A DNA stretch of 64,000 nt, taken from the NCBI RefSeq assembly GCF_036632915.2, contig NZ_CP155552.1, forward strand, positions 248,001 to 312,000, written 5' to 3'. Shown here in pieces: positions 24,801 to 32,989 of the stretch. Each line of letters starts with the position of its first letter. The first letter of the stretch is position 1. The position numbers and the translations under genes were made by a program. The notes beneath the pieces were generated by a model. That model was not told the origin of the DNA. It did not search any database and was given only the letters and a program-made list of their open reading frames with translations. The DNA is from Faecalibacterium taiwanense (lineage in GTDB: Bacteria; Bacillota; Clostridia; Oscillospirales; Ruminococcaceae).

Positions 24801-25190
24801 ATGACATTGGAAACCGGTATCCGCGGGGAACAGAGCGTGCTCGTCACCGCAGCCAATACAGCAAAGACCATGGGCAGCGGCACGCTGGAGGTGTTTGCCA
24901 CCCCGGCCCTTGTGGCTCTGGCGGAAAAGACCTGCTGGATGAGCGTGGCCGACGCGCTGGGCGAGGGCAATGGCTCGGTGGGCACCAAGCTCGAGCTGGA
25001 GCACACCGCCCCCACCCCCGTGGGCATGACCGTGACCTGCGAGAGCGAGCTGGTGGCGGTGGAAGGCCGCAAGCTTACCTTCAAGGTGGCCCTGCACGAC
25101 GAAAAAGGCCCTGTAGGCGGCGGCACCCACGAACGTTTTGTCATCAACAACGCCAAGTTCGCAGCCAAGGCGGAGGCAAAGAAGGGGTAA
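24801..25190 (+). CDS. hotdog-fold thioesterase (FlK-like family)
   Basis: A 129-residue hotdog protein resembling the fluoroacetyl-CoA thioesterase-like family: SVLVTAANTAKTMGSGTLEVFATPALVALAEKTC shows the Thr and Glu region used by FlK (quoted in part: TMGSGTLEVFATP, ALAEKTCW), then GTKLELEHTAPTPVGMTV with the conserved His, and a final GGGTHERFVI. Such enzymes hydrolyse small or toxic acyl-CoA esters. The start is the ATG after AAAAGGAGAGGAAAG. The gene stands alone and is followed by a repeat element. Confidence 0.85.
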   Translation: MTLETGIRGEQSVLVTAANTAKTMGSGTLEVFATPALVALAEKTCWMSVADALGEGNGSVGTKLELEHTAPTPVGMTVTCESELVAVEGRKLTFKVALHDEKGPVGGGTHERFVINNAKFAAKAEAKKG

Positions 25191-25374
25191 AACTCCTTCC
25201 GTCATCGCTGCGCGATGCCACCGTTCCCCTTTTTGTCGCTTACACGACATCTTCCCCCGGCCGGGGGAAGTCTTTCTCAATGAGGGAGGCTTTGGCAGTA
25301 CGGTAAAGTTCCCGGTTTTGCCAAAGGCTCTCCCCTTGGGAGAGCTGGCACCGAAGGTGACTGAGAGGGCGAGG
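25191..25374. repeat. palindromic intergenic repeat, copy 2
   Basis: Starts with ACTCCTTCCGTCATCGC and ends with GGTGACTGAGAGGGCGAGG, with CTTCCCCCGGCCGGGGGAAG and CTCTCCCCTTGGGAGAG inside. It begins immediately after the thioesterase stop codon. Confidence 0.85.
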
Positions 25375-25391
25375 ACGCTGACCGAAGAAAA

Positions 25392-25532
25392 CTATTCTTC
25401 ATCCGTCTGCTCTGTTTGCTCCAGCCTGATCGGCGGCGGGTCAGCTTCCAGCAAGTGCTGCGCGGCACGCTTCTGCGCGTCCTGCAAGAGCTGGGCGGCC
25501 TGCACGCTGGCCCGGAACAGCTCAAAATACAT
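25392..25532 (-). CDS. possible small protein, function unknown
   Basis: A 46-residue frame beginning MYFELFRASVQAAQLL, predicted as one long amphipathic helix with a Glu/Thr/Pro-rich tail. The helical heptad-like pattern makes a real protein plausible, but the ribosome site is weak; a GTG at 25559 after AAGGGAGG is an alternative start. It lies opposite the leader of nhaC. Treat as tentative. Confidence 0.4.
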   Translation of the reverse strand: MYFELFRASVQAAQLLQDAQKRAAQHLLEADPPPIRLEQTEQTDEE

Positions 25533-25641
25533 CGCTTTATAGTCCGGCGCGGTGCACACCTCCCTTGCATTCAGTGGGGATAGTTTTTCCTGCGGGCAAA
25601 GGGTATGCATCCCCGGAAATTTGAAAAAAGAGGAATCCGTT

Positions 25642-27306
25642 ATGAAAAACAAGAACCTTTCATGGTTCGCAGCTCTGCTGGTGTTTGCCCTGCTGCTGTG
25701 GTGCACAGCGGCAACGCCCGGCAAGATCGCGGACCCGTCCACCTATACCTGTGCGGTGTACAGCACCATCTTTTCGCTGCTGCCGCCGGTGATCGCCATT
25801 GTGCTGGCGCTGAACACCAAGGAGGTGTACACCTCCCTGCTGGTGGGCATCGCATCCGGTGCACTGCTATATGCCAACGGCAATCTGGAGCTGGCCATCA
25901 ACACCCTGTTCTTCAATGAGGACGGCGGCATGGTGGCCAAGCTTTCGGACAGCAGCAACGTGGGCATTTTGGTGTTCCTTGTTATGCTGGGCATCCTTGT
26001 GGCCCTGATGAACAAGGCCGGCGGCTCTGCCGCCTTTGGCCGCTGGGCCTCCACCCACATTCACTCCCGGGCCGGTGCGCAGTTTGCCACCCTGCTGCTG
26101 GGCGTGATGATCTTTGTGGACGACTACTTCAACTGCCTGACCGTGGGCTCTGTCATGCGCCCGGTCACCGACCGGCAGAAGGTGTCCCGCGCAAAGCTGG
26201 CCTACCTGATCGATGCCACCGCAGCACCCGTATGCATCATTGCGCCGGTGTCCAGCTGGGCAGCTGCGGTCACTTCCAGCGTGCCGGAAGGCTCCGGCAT
26301 CAACGGCTTTACCATGTTCCTGCGCACCATTCCTTATAACTACTATGCCCTGCTCACCCTCGTGATGAGCCTGTTCCTCATCTTCACCGGCACGGACTTT
26401 GGCTCCATGAAGCTCAACGAGGACAACGCCAAAAACGGCGACCTGTTTACCACCGCCGACCGTCCCTACGGCAACGATGTGGACGACGGCACCGACACCC
26501 GCGGCCATGTGGCGGACCTGATCGCCCCGGTGCTGGTGCTGATCGCAGCCTGCATCTTCGGCATGATCTACACCGGCGGCTTCTTTGAGGGCGTGGACTT
26601 CGTTACCGCCTTTGCGGACTGCAACGCTTCTGCAGGTCTGGTGCTGGGCAGCAGCATTGCCCTGCTGTTCACCTTTGTGTTCTACCGCGTGCGCAATGTG
26701 ATGACCTTTCAGGACTTTGCCGCCTGCATTCCCGAGGGCTTCAAGGCCATGGTCAGCCCCATGCTGATCCTCTCCCTCGCATGGACCCTGTCCGGCATGA
26801 CTGGCCTGCTGGGCGCAAAATATTACGTTGCCAACCTGCTGAGTGGCTCTGCTGCAGCGCTGCAGTACATGCTGCCGGTCATCATCTTCCTTGTGGCAGT
26901 GTTCCTTGCCTTTGCCACCGGCACGAGCTGGGGCACCTTCTCCATCCTCATCCCCATCGTGTGCCATGCCTTCCCGGAGGGCGAGATGCTGGTCATTTCC
27001 ATTGCGGCCTGCCTGTCCGGTGCCGTCTGCGGCGACCACTGCTCCCCCATCTCGGACACCACCATCATGGCATCCGCCGGTGCCCACTGCAGCCATGTGA
27101 ACCATGTGTCCACCCAGCTGCCCTACGCCATTACGGCGGCTTCCTGCGCGGCAGTGTGCTATGTCATCACGGGCATTGCACAGGCTTTCCTTGGTGCCAA
27201 CGGCAGCCTGTTCACCTCGCTGATCCTGCTGGCCGTTGCCATTGCCGTAGAGCTGGTGGTGCTCAGCGTGATCCGTGTGCGCACGAACAAAAAGGCGGCA
27301 GAATAA
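25642..27306 (+). CDS. nhaC: Na+/H+ antiporter family protein, NhaC superfamily
   Basis: A 554-residue polytopic membrane protein with about twelve helices. Family marks include VFLVMLGILVALMNKAGGS, VDDYFNCLTVGSVMRPVTD (conserved Asp pair and Asn) and the late ATGTSWGTFSILIPIV and GDHCSPISDTTIMASAGA motifs typical of NhaC-like antiporters, some of which exchange amines, malate/lactate or arginine-type metabolites. Specificity is not readable. The ATG is preceded by AGAGGAA; an upstream ATG at 25552 lacks family support. The MarR gene downstream may regulate it or the reverse. Confidence 0.88.
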   Translation: MKNKNLSWFAALLVFALLLWCTAATPGKIADPSTYTCAVYSTIFSLLPPVIAIVLALNTKEVYTSLLVGIASGALLYANGNLELAINTLFFNEDGGMVAKLSDSSNVGILVFLVMLGILVALMNKAGGSAAFGRWASTHIHSRAGAQFATLLLGVMIFVDDYFNCLTVGSVMRPVTDRQKVSRAKLAYLIDATAAPVCIIAPVSSWAAAVTSSVPEGSGINGFTMFLRTIPYNYYALLTLVMSLFLIFTGTDFGSMKLNEDNAKNGDLFTTADRPYGNDVDDGTDTRGHVADLIAPVLVLIAACIFGMIYTGGFFEGVDFVTAFADCNASAGLVLGSSIALLFTFVFYRVRNVMTFQDFAACIPEGFKAMVSPMLILSLAWTLSGMTGLLGAKYYVANLLSGSAAALQYMLPVIIFLVAVFLAFATGTSWGTFSILIPIVCHAFPEGEMLVISIAACLSGAVCGDHCSPISDTTIMASAGAHCSHVNHVSTQLPYAITAASCAAVCYVITGIAQAFLGANGSLFTSLILLAVAIAVELVVLSVIRVRTNKKAAE

Positions 27307-27335
27307 ATTCCTGCCCAAAATTCAGCTGTTTCGCT

Positions 27336-27363
27336 TTGCGCCGCGGCCAAAACGTGGTATTTT
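27336..27363 (+). promoter_or_regulatory. promoter of the marR-type gene
   Basis: TTGCGC and TATTTT are spaced 16 bases apart, 34 bases before the start codon. Confidence 0.45.
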
Positions 27364-27396
27364 TAAATAAAATGAACTATCGGAGGCACACGACCT

Positions 27397-27858
27397 ATGC
27401 TGGAACAGGCATTTCAGGACGTATACACCAAATTCAAGCTGCATTTCTACCAGAACGTTTTTCAGCGTTTTGCCACCCGGGAAGCCACGCTGACCACGGT
27501 GGAGTCCTTCTGCATGGAGGGCATCATGGCTATGGGCGAACCCACCATTGCGGAGTTTTCCCGCATGATGCAGATCTCCACCCCCAACGCGGCGTATAAG
27601 ATCGGCAGTCTGGTGAAGAAGGGCTATGTGGAAAAGATCCAGTCCACCACCGACCGGCGCGAGTATCACCTGCGCCCCACCCAGAAGTATATCGATTACT
27701 ACAACATCAGCTATTCCTATCTGCACACTGTGGTGGAGCGCGCAAGAGAGCGCTTCTCACCCGAGGACTGTGCAAAGCTGGAGGAGATGCTCACCATTGT
27801 GAGCACCGAGCTGATGCCCGAGTTGGATATGCTCAAGAAGGACGAAAAGGCAGAATAA
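27397..27858 (+). CDS. MarR family transcriptional regulator
   Basis: A 153-residue winged-helix protein. The DNA-binding part runs from EPTIAEFSRMMQISTPNAAYKI (helices 3-4) to the wing VEKIQSTTDRREYHLRPT; the Asp-Arg-Arg wing signature is typical of MarR. The flanking helices (LHTVVERARERFSPEDCAKLEEML) would form the dimer interface. No ligand can be guessed. It is the gene immediately downstream of nhaC with a promoter of its own and ends in a symmetric terminator. Confidence 0.88.
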   Translation: MLEQAFQDVYTKFKLHFYQNVFQRFATREATLTTVESFCMEGIMAMGEPTIAEFSRMMQISTPNAAYKIGSLVKKGYVEKIQSTTDRREYHLRPTQKYIDYYNISYSYLHTVVERARERFSPEDCAKLEEMLTIVSTELMPELDMLKKDEKAE

Positions 27859-27861
27859 GCA

Positions 27862-27900
27862 ACAAAGAACTCCCGGACATCCGTCCGGGAGTTCTTTTGT
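27862..27900. terminator. bidirectional terminator
   Basis: AAAGAACTCCCGGAC and GTCCGGGAGTTCTTTT flank a short loop between two convergent genes. Confidence 0.85.
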
Positions 27901-27906
27901 TTCCCC

Positions 27907-28210
27907 TTACTTCTGCTCTTTATCTACTACCTGGATCCTGCCCTTCTTCCACAGCACATAGGAGGTAAGGATGCCGATGGGCAGCATCACGATGATGAAG
28001 ATGCCCACAAGGCCGCCCAGCACGGAGCCGTAGCCTGCAAGGCGTGCGGCGAGGGAGAGCACCGTCATGATGATGAGCACCGGCAGCACGCCCTTGATGC
28101 CGCCCTTGACCACCTTGCTGCCGCTGGCAGAGCTGGCGAACAGACCCAGCGCCATGGAGCCGAACAGGGCGCAGCAGCGGGCTCTGGATGATGTCCTTCA
28201 TGGTTGCCAT
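27907..28210 (-). pseudogene. small two-helix membrane protein with a frameshift near its N-terminus
   Basis: The start MATMKDIIQSPLLR (ATG at 28210 after GGGAGGACATTTT) and the main body MALGLFASSASGSKVV are in different frames. Removing one G from the GGG run at 28167-28169 restores a continuous 100-residue protein: a soluble N-terminus, a hydrophobic patch, two membrane helices (VLPVLIIMTVLSLAARLAGY and the following GIFIIVMLPIGILTSYVL), and a basic tail. I do not recognise the family. Whether it is a true pseudogene or a base-calling error cannot be decided here. Confidence 0.6.
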
Positions 28211-28611
28211 AAAATGTCCTCCCAATAAATACAGAATGAACGAAAAAAGGCGGGTGTTTTCGGCCCGCCGTCCTTGCGATACGGACAGGATACCGGAAAA
28301 GATGGCATCTGTCAAATGAGTATGACTAAAGCACAACCGGCATTTTAGGGATAGTTCAGGAACAGGATCCTGCAAAGAACCTTTACTGCATTAAAATAAT
28401 AAAGCACTGACTGCGAGTCACTTTGTATCCGTTAAAAATTGCATAAAATTTAAAGAAAAAATCTGTCGTTCTGCCAAAAGCAGTGGGGATACACCTTTGC
28501 AAAAGCCGTGAGACCTGTTATAATACAGACATATTCATATCGAGAGAATGGGTTTATCGGCGGCAATGAGGCCAAAGAGGAAACCGGCATCGTATTTTGA
28601 GGAAAAGGCCA
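28211..28611. other. intergenic region between divergent genes, nothing clear
   Basis: AT-rich promoter-like sequence with TATAAT at about 28519-28524 (TGTTATAATACAG) on the plus strand upstream of azlC, and AT-rich sequence near 28390-28460. No RNA or coding feature could be supported. Confidence 0.4.
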
Positions 28612-29379
28612 ATGGAACACGTAACCGAACAACAATTGACAAGGCGGCAGAGCACCGTATGGCGGGCACTGCGTGCCGCCGCACCGCAGACCATTCCGGT
28701 GCTGGCGGGCTATTTTGTGCTGGGGATGGGCTATGGCATTTATGTGCAGTCGCTGGGCCTGCCGGTGTGGATGCCCATGCTCATGGGCACCGTGGTGTAC
28801 GGCGGTTCGCTGGAGTTTGTGCTGGCAAGCCTGCTGCTGAGCGCGTTCTCACCCCTTTCGGCGTTTCTGATGGCGCTGATGATCCAGGCGCGGCATTTGT
28901 TCTACGGCCTTGCCATGCTGGAGCGCTACAAGGGCTACGGCCTGCGCAGCTTTTATATGATCTTTGCCATGAGCGATGAGACCTTTTCCATCACCTGTTC
29001 GGCCGAGCCGCCGGAAGGGGTGGACAGGGGCTGGTTCATGTTCTTCATCACCCTGCTGGATCAGTGCTACTGGGTGGCCAGTGCCGGTCTTGGCGCGGTG
29101 GTGGGCTCGGTGCTGCCCTTCAGCACCGAGGGTGTGGACTTTGTGATGACCGCCATGTTCACGGTGATCTTCCTCAACCAGTGGGAAAAGGACCGGCAGC
29201 ACTACAGCGCCCTGATCGGCCTTGCCGCCCCATTGGCGTGTCTGGTGTTTTTTGGCTCCGGCAGCTTTTTGCTGCCCTCCATGGGATGCATCCTGATCCT
29301 GCTGCTGGCTCTGCGTAAACCGATCGAAAAGGCCGAAGGCACCGAAGCAGAAAAAAGCGGCGAGGAGGTGGGCGCATGA
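28612..29379 (+). CDS. azlC: AzlC family branched-chain amino acid exporter large subunit
   Basis: A 255-residue membrane protein with about seven helices. The N-terminal AAPQTIPVLAGYFVLGMGYGI and the LMIQARHLFYGLAMLERYK motif are characteristic of AzlC, and DETFSITC follows as usual. With AzlD it forms an exporter for branched-chain amino acids or analogues. The ATG at 28612 is preceded by AGGAAAAGG; an earlier ATG at 28597 is possible. It overlaps azlD by four bases. Confidence 0.92.
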   Translation: MEHVTEQQLTRRQSTVWRALRAAAPQTIPVLAGYFVLGMGYGIYVQSLGLPVWMPMLMGTVVYGGSLEFVLASLLLSAFSPLSAFLMALMIQARHLFYGLAMLERYKGYGLRSFYMIFAMSDETFSITCSAEPPEGVDRGWFMFFITLLDQCYWVASAGLGAVVGSVLPFSTEGVDFVMTAMFTVIFLNQWEKDRQHYSALIGLAAPLACLVFFGSGSFLLPSMGCILILLLALRKPIEKAEGTEAEKSGEEVGA

Positions 29380-29705
29380 CCACAGTCCAGATGGGCCTGA
29401 CCATTGCAGTGTGCACCGCCGCCACCATGCTCACCCGTTTTCTGCCCTTTGTGGTGTTCTCTTCCAAGGATCAGCAGCCGCCGGAGGTGGTGCGGTATCT
29501 GGGCAGGGTGCTGCCCGCCGCCATCTTTGGTATGCTGATCGTCTACTGCCTGAAAAGCGTCACCCCCTTTGCGGGCAGCCGCGGCATTCCGGAGGCCATC
29601 GCCCTGCTGGTGACGGTGGGCCTGCACAAGTGGAAGCATGAGACCCTGCTCAGTGTCGCAGGCGGTACGCTGTGCTATGTGCTGCTGGTGCAGCTGGTGT
29701 TCTGA
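29376..29705 (+). CDS. azlD: AzlD family branched-chain amino acid exporter small subunit
   Basis: A 109-residue protein with three to four helices, start overlapping the azlC stop (ATGA). Visible family features are AATMLTRFLPFVVF at the N-terminus, RYLGRVLPAAIFGMLIVYCLK in the middle and the closing hydrophobic YVLLVQLVF. It is the small partner of AzlC in the exporter complex. Confidence 0.92.
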   Translation: MTTVQMGLTIAVCTAATMLTRFLPFVVFSSKDQQPPEVVRYLGRVLPAAIFGMLIVYCLKSVTPFAGSRGIPEAIALLVTVGLHKWKHETLLSVAGGTLCYVLLVQLVF

Positions 29706-29712
29706 AGAAAGA

Positions 29713-29760
29713 AAAAGCGCGCTGCCGAGCAGGAAGATTCCTGTACGACAGCGCGTTTGT
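29713..29760 (+). terminator. terminator of azlCD
   Basis: AAAGCGCGCTG and CAGCGCGTTTG form the outer stem with an internal GAGCAGG/CCTGT extension, 10 bases after the azlD stop. Confidence 0.7.
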
Positions 29761-29892
29761 GCATGGGACGATCCGCTGACAGCGAACCGGAGCAGGACCG
29801 TCCGAAAAACCGATGCTTTGCGACCCGGTCACGGAAATTTTTCAAAAAAAGGTGTATACTGTAGAAAAATGCATCCGAAGGAGGGTTTTCCC

Positions 29893-30750
29893 ATGCCCAG
29901 CATCATCATTATAGGTTCCGGCCCGGCGGGCGTATCCGCCGCTCTGTACGCTGTCCGCGCCGGTGTGGATACCACGGTGCTCACCAAAGGCCCCGGTGCG
30001 CTGCACCGCGCCGAAAAAATTGAAAACTATTACGGCTTTGCCGAGCCGGTCTCCGGTGCGGAACTGGAACGCCGCAGCATCGAGAATGCAAAGCGCCTTG
30101 GTGTGAGATTCGTCACAGCCGAAGCCGTGGGCCTGACCTATACGGATAAACTCACCGTAGAAACAGTGGATAAAAATTACCCGGCGGACGCTGTGATCCT
30201 TGCCACGGGTGCATCCCGGGCGGTGCCGCGCATCCCGGGCCTTGCCGGGCTGGAGGGGCACGGCGTGAGCTATTGTGCCGCCTGCGATGCCTTTTTCTAC
30301 CGTGGAAAGGACGTGGCGGTGCTGGGCAGCGGCGAGTACGCCCTGCACGAGGTGCAGGCTCTGCTGCCGGTGGTGCGCAGCGTCACCCTGCTGACCAACG
30401 GCGCACCGCTGACGGCGGACTTCCCGCCGGAGGTCACAGTCTATCCGCAGACCGTGGAGGCTGTTCTGGGCGAAACCGTTATCACCGGCGTGCAGCTGTC
30501 CGGCGGCGTGCAGCTGCCTGTCAGCGGTGTATTTGTGGCGCTGGGCGTGGCGGGCAGCACCGCACTGGCTAGGAAGATCGGCGCAGAGGTGGACGGGAAC
30601 CGCATCGTGGTGGACGAAAAAATGCAGACCACCGTGCCCGGCCTGTATGCGGCGGGCGACTGCACCGGGGGCCTTCTGCAGGTGGCAAAGGCCGTGTATG
30701 AGGGCGCGCAGGCGGGCACTGAAGCCGCCAAGGCCCTGCGGAAAGGATGA
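29893..30750 (+). CDS. thioredoxin reductase-like FAD/NAD(P) oxidoreductase
   Basis: A 285-residue protein with the TrxB layout: FAD motif IIIIGSGPAGVSAALYA, the redox pair in YCAACDAFFYRG (CxxC), a NAD(P) motif VAVLGSGEYALHEV in which the usual third Gly is not conserved, and the FAD-closing YAAGDCTGGLLQVAKAV. It is slightly shorter than typical TrxB (about 310), and its NAD(P) region is atypical, so it may serve ferredoxin, alkyl hydroperoxide or another thiol partner. The ATG follows AAGGAGG. The Crp/Fnr gene begins six bases downstream, so redox sensing and this enzyme are co-expressed. Confidence 0.88.
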   Translation: MPSIIIIGSGPAGVSAALYAVRAGVDTTVLTKGPGALHRAEKIENYYGFAEPVSGAELERRSIENAKRLGVRFVTAEAVGLTYTDKLTVETVDKNYPADAVILATGASRAVPRIPGLAGLEGHGVSYCAACDAFFYRGKDVAVLGSGEYALHEVQALLPVVRSVTLLTNGAPLTADFPPEVTVYPQTVEAVLGETVITGVQLSGGVQLPVSGVFVALGVAGSTALARKIGAEVDGNRIVVDEKMQTTVPGLYAAGDCTGGLLQVAKAVYEGAQAGTEAAKALRKG

Positions 30751-30756
30751 AAAGCA

Positions 30757-31446
30757 ATGTCGGAAACAACAAAGGAACACCGCGATTGTCTGGCCAAAGG
30801 TTTTCCCTTCTGGAACGACCTGACACCCGACGAACAGGACATGCTCTGCCGCTACACCCGGCCGGTGCACTACGCAAAGGGGGCAAGGGTGCACAGCCCG
30901 CTGGAAAGCTGCGTGGGCATCCTGCTGCTGCGCTCGGGCCAGCTGCGGGCCTATCTGCTCTCGGAGGACGGGCGGGACGTGACGCTCTACCGCCTGTTCG
31001 GCGGGGAGGTGTGCATCCTGTCGGCATCCTGCGTGATGGACTCGGTGAACATCGACCTGTATATTGATGCCGAAGAGGACACCGAGGCCTACTGCATCAG
31101 CGCGGGCGTTTTCCGCAGGCTGATGCAGCAGAACGTGCATGTGCGCTGCTACGCCTATCAGATGACGGCGGAGCGCTTTTCCGACAGCATGTGGACCATG
31201 CAGCAGGTGCTGTTCATGAGCGCAGACCGCAGGCTTGCCATTTTTCTTACCGATGAGCTGGCCAAGACCGGCGGTGATGAGGTACGCATGACCCACGACC
31301 AGATGGCAAAATACATGGGGTCTGCCCGCGAGGTGGTGAGCCGGATGCTGAAATACTTTGCGCAGGAGGGCTGGGTGCGGCTGTTCCGGGGCGGCGTGCA
31401 GGTGCTGGACAGGAAAAAGCTGCAGCAGCTGGCAAGAGGACAATAA
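30757..31446 (+). CDS. Crp/Fnr family transcriptional regulator
   Basis: A 229-residue regulator: an N-terminal cyclic-nucleotide-binding-like domain (about 20-140) with GILLLRSGQLRAYLLSEDGRD and LYRLFGGEVC, and a C-terminal HTH with MTHDQMAKYMGSAREVVSRMLKYF, the Crp_2 recognition helix. Cys residues occur in LESCVGIL, GEVCILSASC, but the FNR cluster spacing is not obvious, so direct Fe-S sensing is unproven. It lies directly downstream of the thioredoxin-reductase-like gene, whose substrate or redox state it may monitor. Confidence 0.9.
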   Translation: MSETTKEHRDCLAKGFPFWNDLTPDEQDMLCRYTRPVHYAKGARVHSPLESCVGILLLRSGQLRAYLLSEDGRDVTLYRLFGGEVCILSASCVMDSVNIDLYIDAEEDTEAYCISAGVFRRLMQQNVHVRCYAYQMTAERFSDSMWTMQQVLFMSADRRLAIFLTDELAKTGGDEVRMTHDQMAKYMGSAREVVSRMLKYFAQEGWVRLFRGGVQVLDRKKLQQLARGQ

Positions 31447-31447
31447 C

Positions 31448-31486
31448 AAAAAAGGGACGATGTAAACATCACATCGTCCCTTTTTG
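31448..31486. terminator. bidirectional terminator
   Basis: AAAAAGGGACGATGT and ACATCGTCCCTTTTT form a perfect 15-base stem with a 7-base loop between convergent genes. Confidence 0.9.
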
Positions 31487-31495
31487 AGTCATAGG

Positions 31496-31972
31496 TTATC
31501 CTTTGCAGCCCTGTTCTTCCCAGTCGCCAAAGTCGCTGGCTTCGGCGATCTTGGTGGGGTCGAATTTTCCGCTCTCGTCTTTGGGGGCAACAGCGGGGCC
31601 TGCTTCCACAGGGTTCTGGTTGGGAGCTTCCGGGTCGAACACCGGCTTCTCACCGCCCTCCGCGGGTGCCGCCGGGGCAGAGGCTTCTTCGGCGGGCTGG
31701 GCAGCAGCTGCCGCTTCTTCGGCAGGAGCTTCCGGCGCAGCTTCTTCTGCAGCCTTTTCGTTGGCAGCATCGGAGGCTTTGGTTTCCGCTTCGGCGTAGG
31801 CTTCGGCAGTCTTGGCGGCTTCCTCAGCGTTCTGCTCGGCGTCCTCCGGGAACTCTACTTCCTCCACATGGAGCGGGTCTTTCTGGTTCAGGATCTTGTC
31901 CAGTGCCACAATGGCAGCACCGGTAACGGCCACAGCAGCGGCCGTGCCAAGGATACGAAACAGTGTTTTCAT
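31496..31972 (-). CDS. Ala/Glu-rich protein with one N-terminal membrane helix, unknown
   Basis: A 158-residue protein: helix FRILGTAAAVAVTGAAIVAL near the N-terminus, then a low-complexity region rich in Ala, Glu and Pro (about 35-110) likely to be a long helix or disordered, and a short C-terminal segment DFGDWEEQGC with a near-terminal Cys. No family is recognised. It has a good ribosome site (AAGGAGG) and follows the CobW genes by about 25 bases on the same strand, so it may be the third gene of that operon. Confidence 0.65.
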   Translation of the reverse strand: MKTLFRILGTAAAVAVTGAAIVALDKILNQKDPLHVEEVEFPEDAEQNAEEAAKTAEAYAEAETKASDAANEKAAEEAAPEAPAEEAAAAAQPAEEASAPAAPAEGGEKPVFDPEAPNQNPVEAGPAVAPKDESGKFDPTKIAEASDFGDWEEQGCKG

Positions 31973-31997
31973 GCCGGGACCTCCTTGAAAGATCAGA

Positions 31998-32960
31998 TCA
32001 AGAGAATGTTACCACATCGTTCAGCGGCTTTTCGGCAGGCTCCACCGAAATGGCGGTGAGCACCGGGCCTTTGCCGCGGTAGATGTTATGGAACTTGTAG
32101 CCTACCTTTGCGGTCACCCGCACCCATGCGCGCTGCTCCAGCGCCTTGTAGCCATCGTAGCTGCAGGGGAAGCCAACGAACTGGATGTCCTGCACGCAGC
32201 AGGTCATGGCGAAACGGCCCGGCACGAAGCTGTTCTTGCCGGCACGGTTGGTCTGACACACCTGTGCAAGGAATTTGACCGTTTTGCCGGTATACTTCTG
32301 GGGCTCGTCCTGACAGTCCATGTACCAGATGCCGAAATCGTCATCCGGAACGTCGATGATGTCCGCGTTGATGTCAAAGGGCAGCGGATCAGGGATATCG
32401 TCGTAGGCCACGCTGCCGTCGGCAAACTCGTAGGCGATATCGCACTTGCGGGAAGCCTGACGCACCAGCTTGTGCAGCTCCTGACGGGCGGCATCGTTGT
32501 TCACGGCCTCAGCGCGGTTGAACACGATCAGCTCACTGCGGGCGATCTTGTCCAGCAGCAGGCTGCGCATGGAGTTGTCGCGGGCGTAGGTCAGGGCGGT
32601 GGTGCCGTCGGCGGTGGCGATGCACTGGTACACGATCCAGCTCTCGGGCAGAGCCTCGGCCAGATCCTGCAGCAGCCACATGCCGTTGTACTCAATGACC
32701 ACACGGCCTGCACCGGATTCCTTTTCCAGCTTGAGCAGATTCTGCGGGTTCAGCTCGGCCTTGTCCTCCAGCACCTTGACGGTCACACCGGGAAAGGCGA
32801 ACTTTTTGGGATTATACTCTTCTTCGCCCTCCTCGCAGATCAGCAGCAGGGTCTTGTCGCCGGAGTCGAAGTTGGGGTCTTCAAAGGTCTCCTGAATGAA
32901 TTTGGTCTTGCCGCTTTCCAGAAAGCCCACAAACAGGTAGACCGGAATTTCTTTTGCCAT
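31998..32960 (-). CDS. CobW/G3E-type GTPase fused to a YcgQ-like (TIGR03943) C-terminal domain
   Basis: A 320-residue protein. The N-terminal half has a variant P-loop VGFLESGKTKF and a switch-like region GRVVIEYNGMWLL, followed by a guanine-binding-like VFNRAEAVN. The C-terminal part (about 210-320) resembles the OB-like domain of YcgQ proteins: YTGKTVKFLAQVCQTN, VPGRFAMTCCVQDIQFVGFPC. YcgQ-type domains go with YcgR permeases and metal (zinc) homeostasis. The P-loop E in place of the usual GAGKTT Gly suggests altered GTP binding. It follows the His-rich CobW gene by 29 bases and they probably work together. Confidence 0.82.
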   Translation of the reverse strand: MAKEIPVYLFVGFLESGKTKFIQETFEDPNFDSGDKTLLLICEEGEEEYNPKKFAFPGVTVKVLEDKAELNPQNLLKLEKESGAGRVVIEYNGMWLLQDLAEALPESWIVYQCIATADGTTALTYARDNSMRSLLLDKIARSELIVFNRAEAVNNDAARQELHKLVRQASRKCDIAYEFADGSVAYDDIPDPLPFDINADIIDVPDDDFGIWYMDCQDEPQKYTGKTVKFLAQVCQTNRAGKNSFVPGRFAMTCCVQDIQFVGFPCSYDGYKALEQRAWVRVTAKVGYKFHNIYRGKGPVLTAISVEPAEKPLNDVVTFS

Positions 32961-32989
32961 AGGAATGGTTTCTCCTTTTTACTTTAAGC

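Noticed and set aside
29638..29892. N-terminal extension of the thioredoxin reductase-like protein
   Set aside because: The extra residues overlap azlD and its terminator; the FAD motif begins right after the well-placed ATG at 29893.
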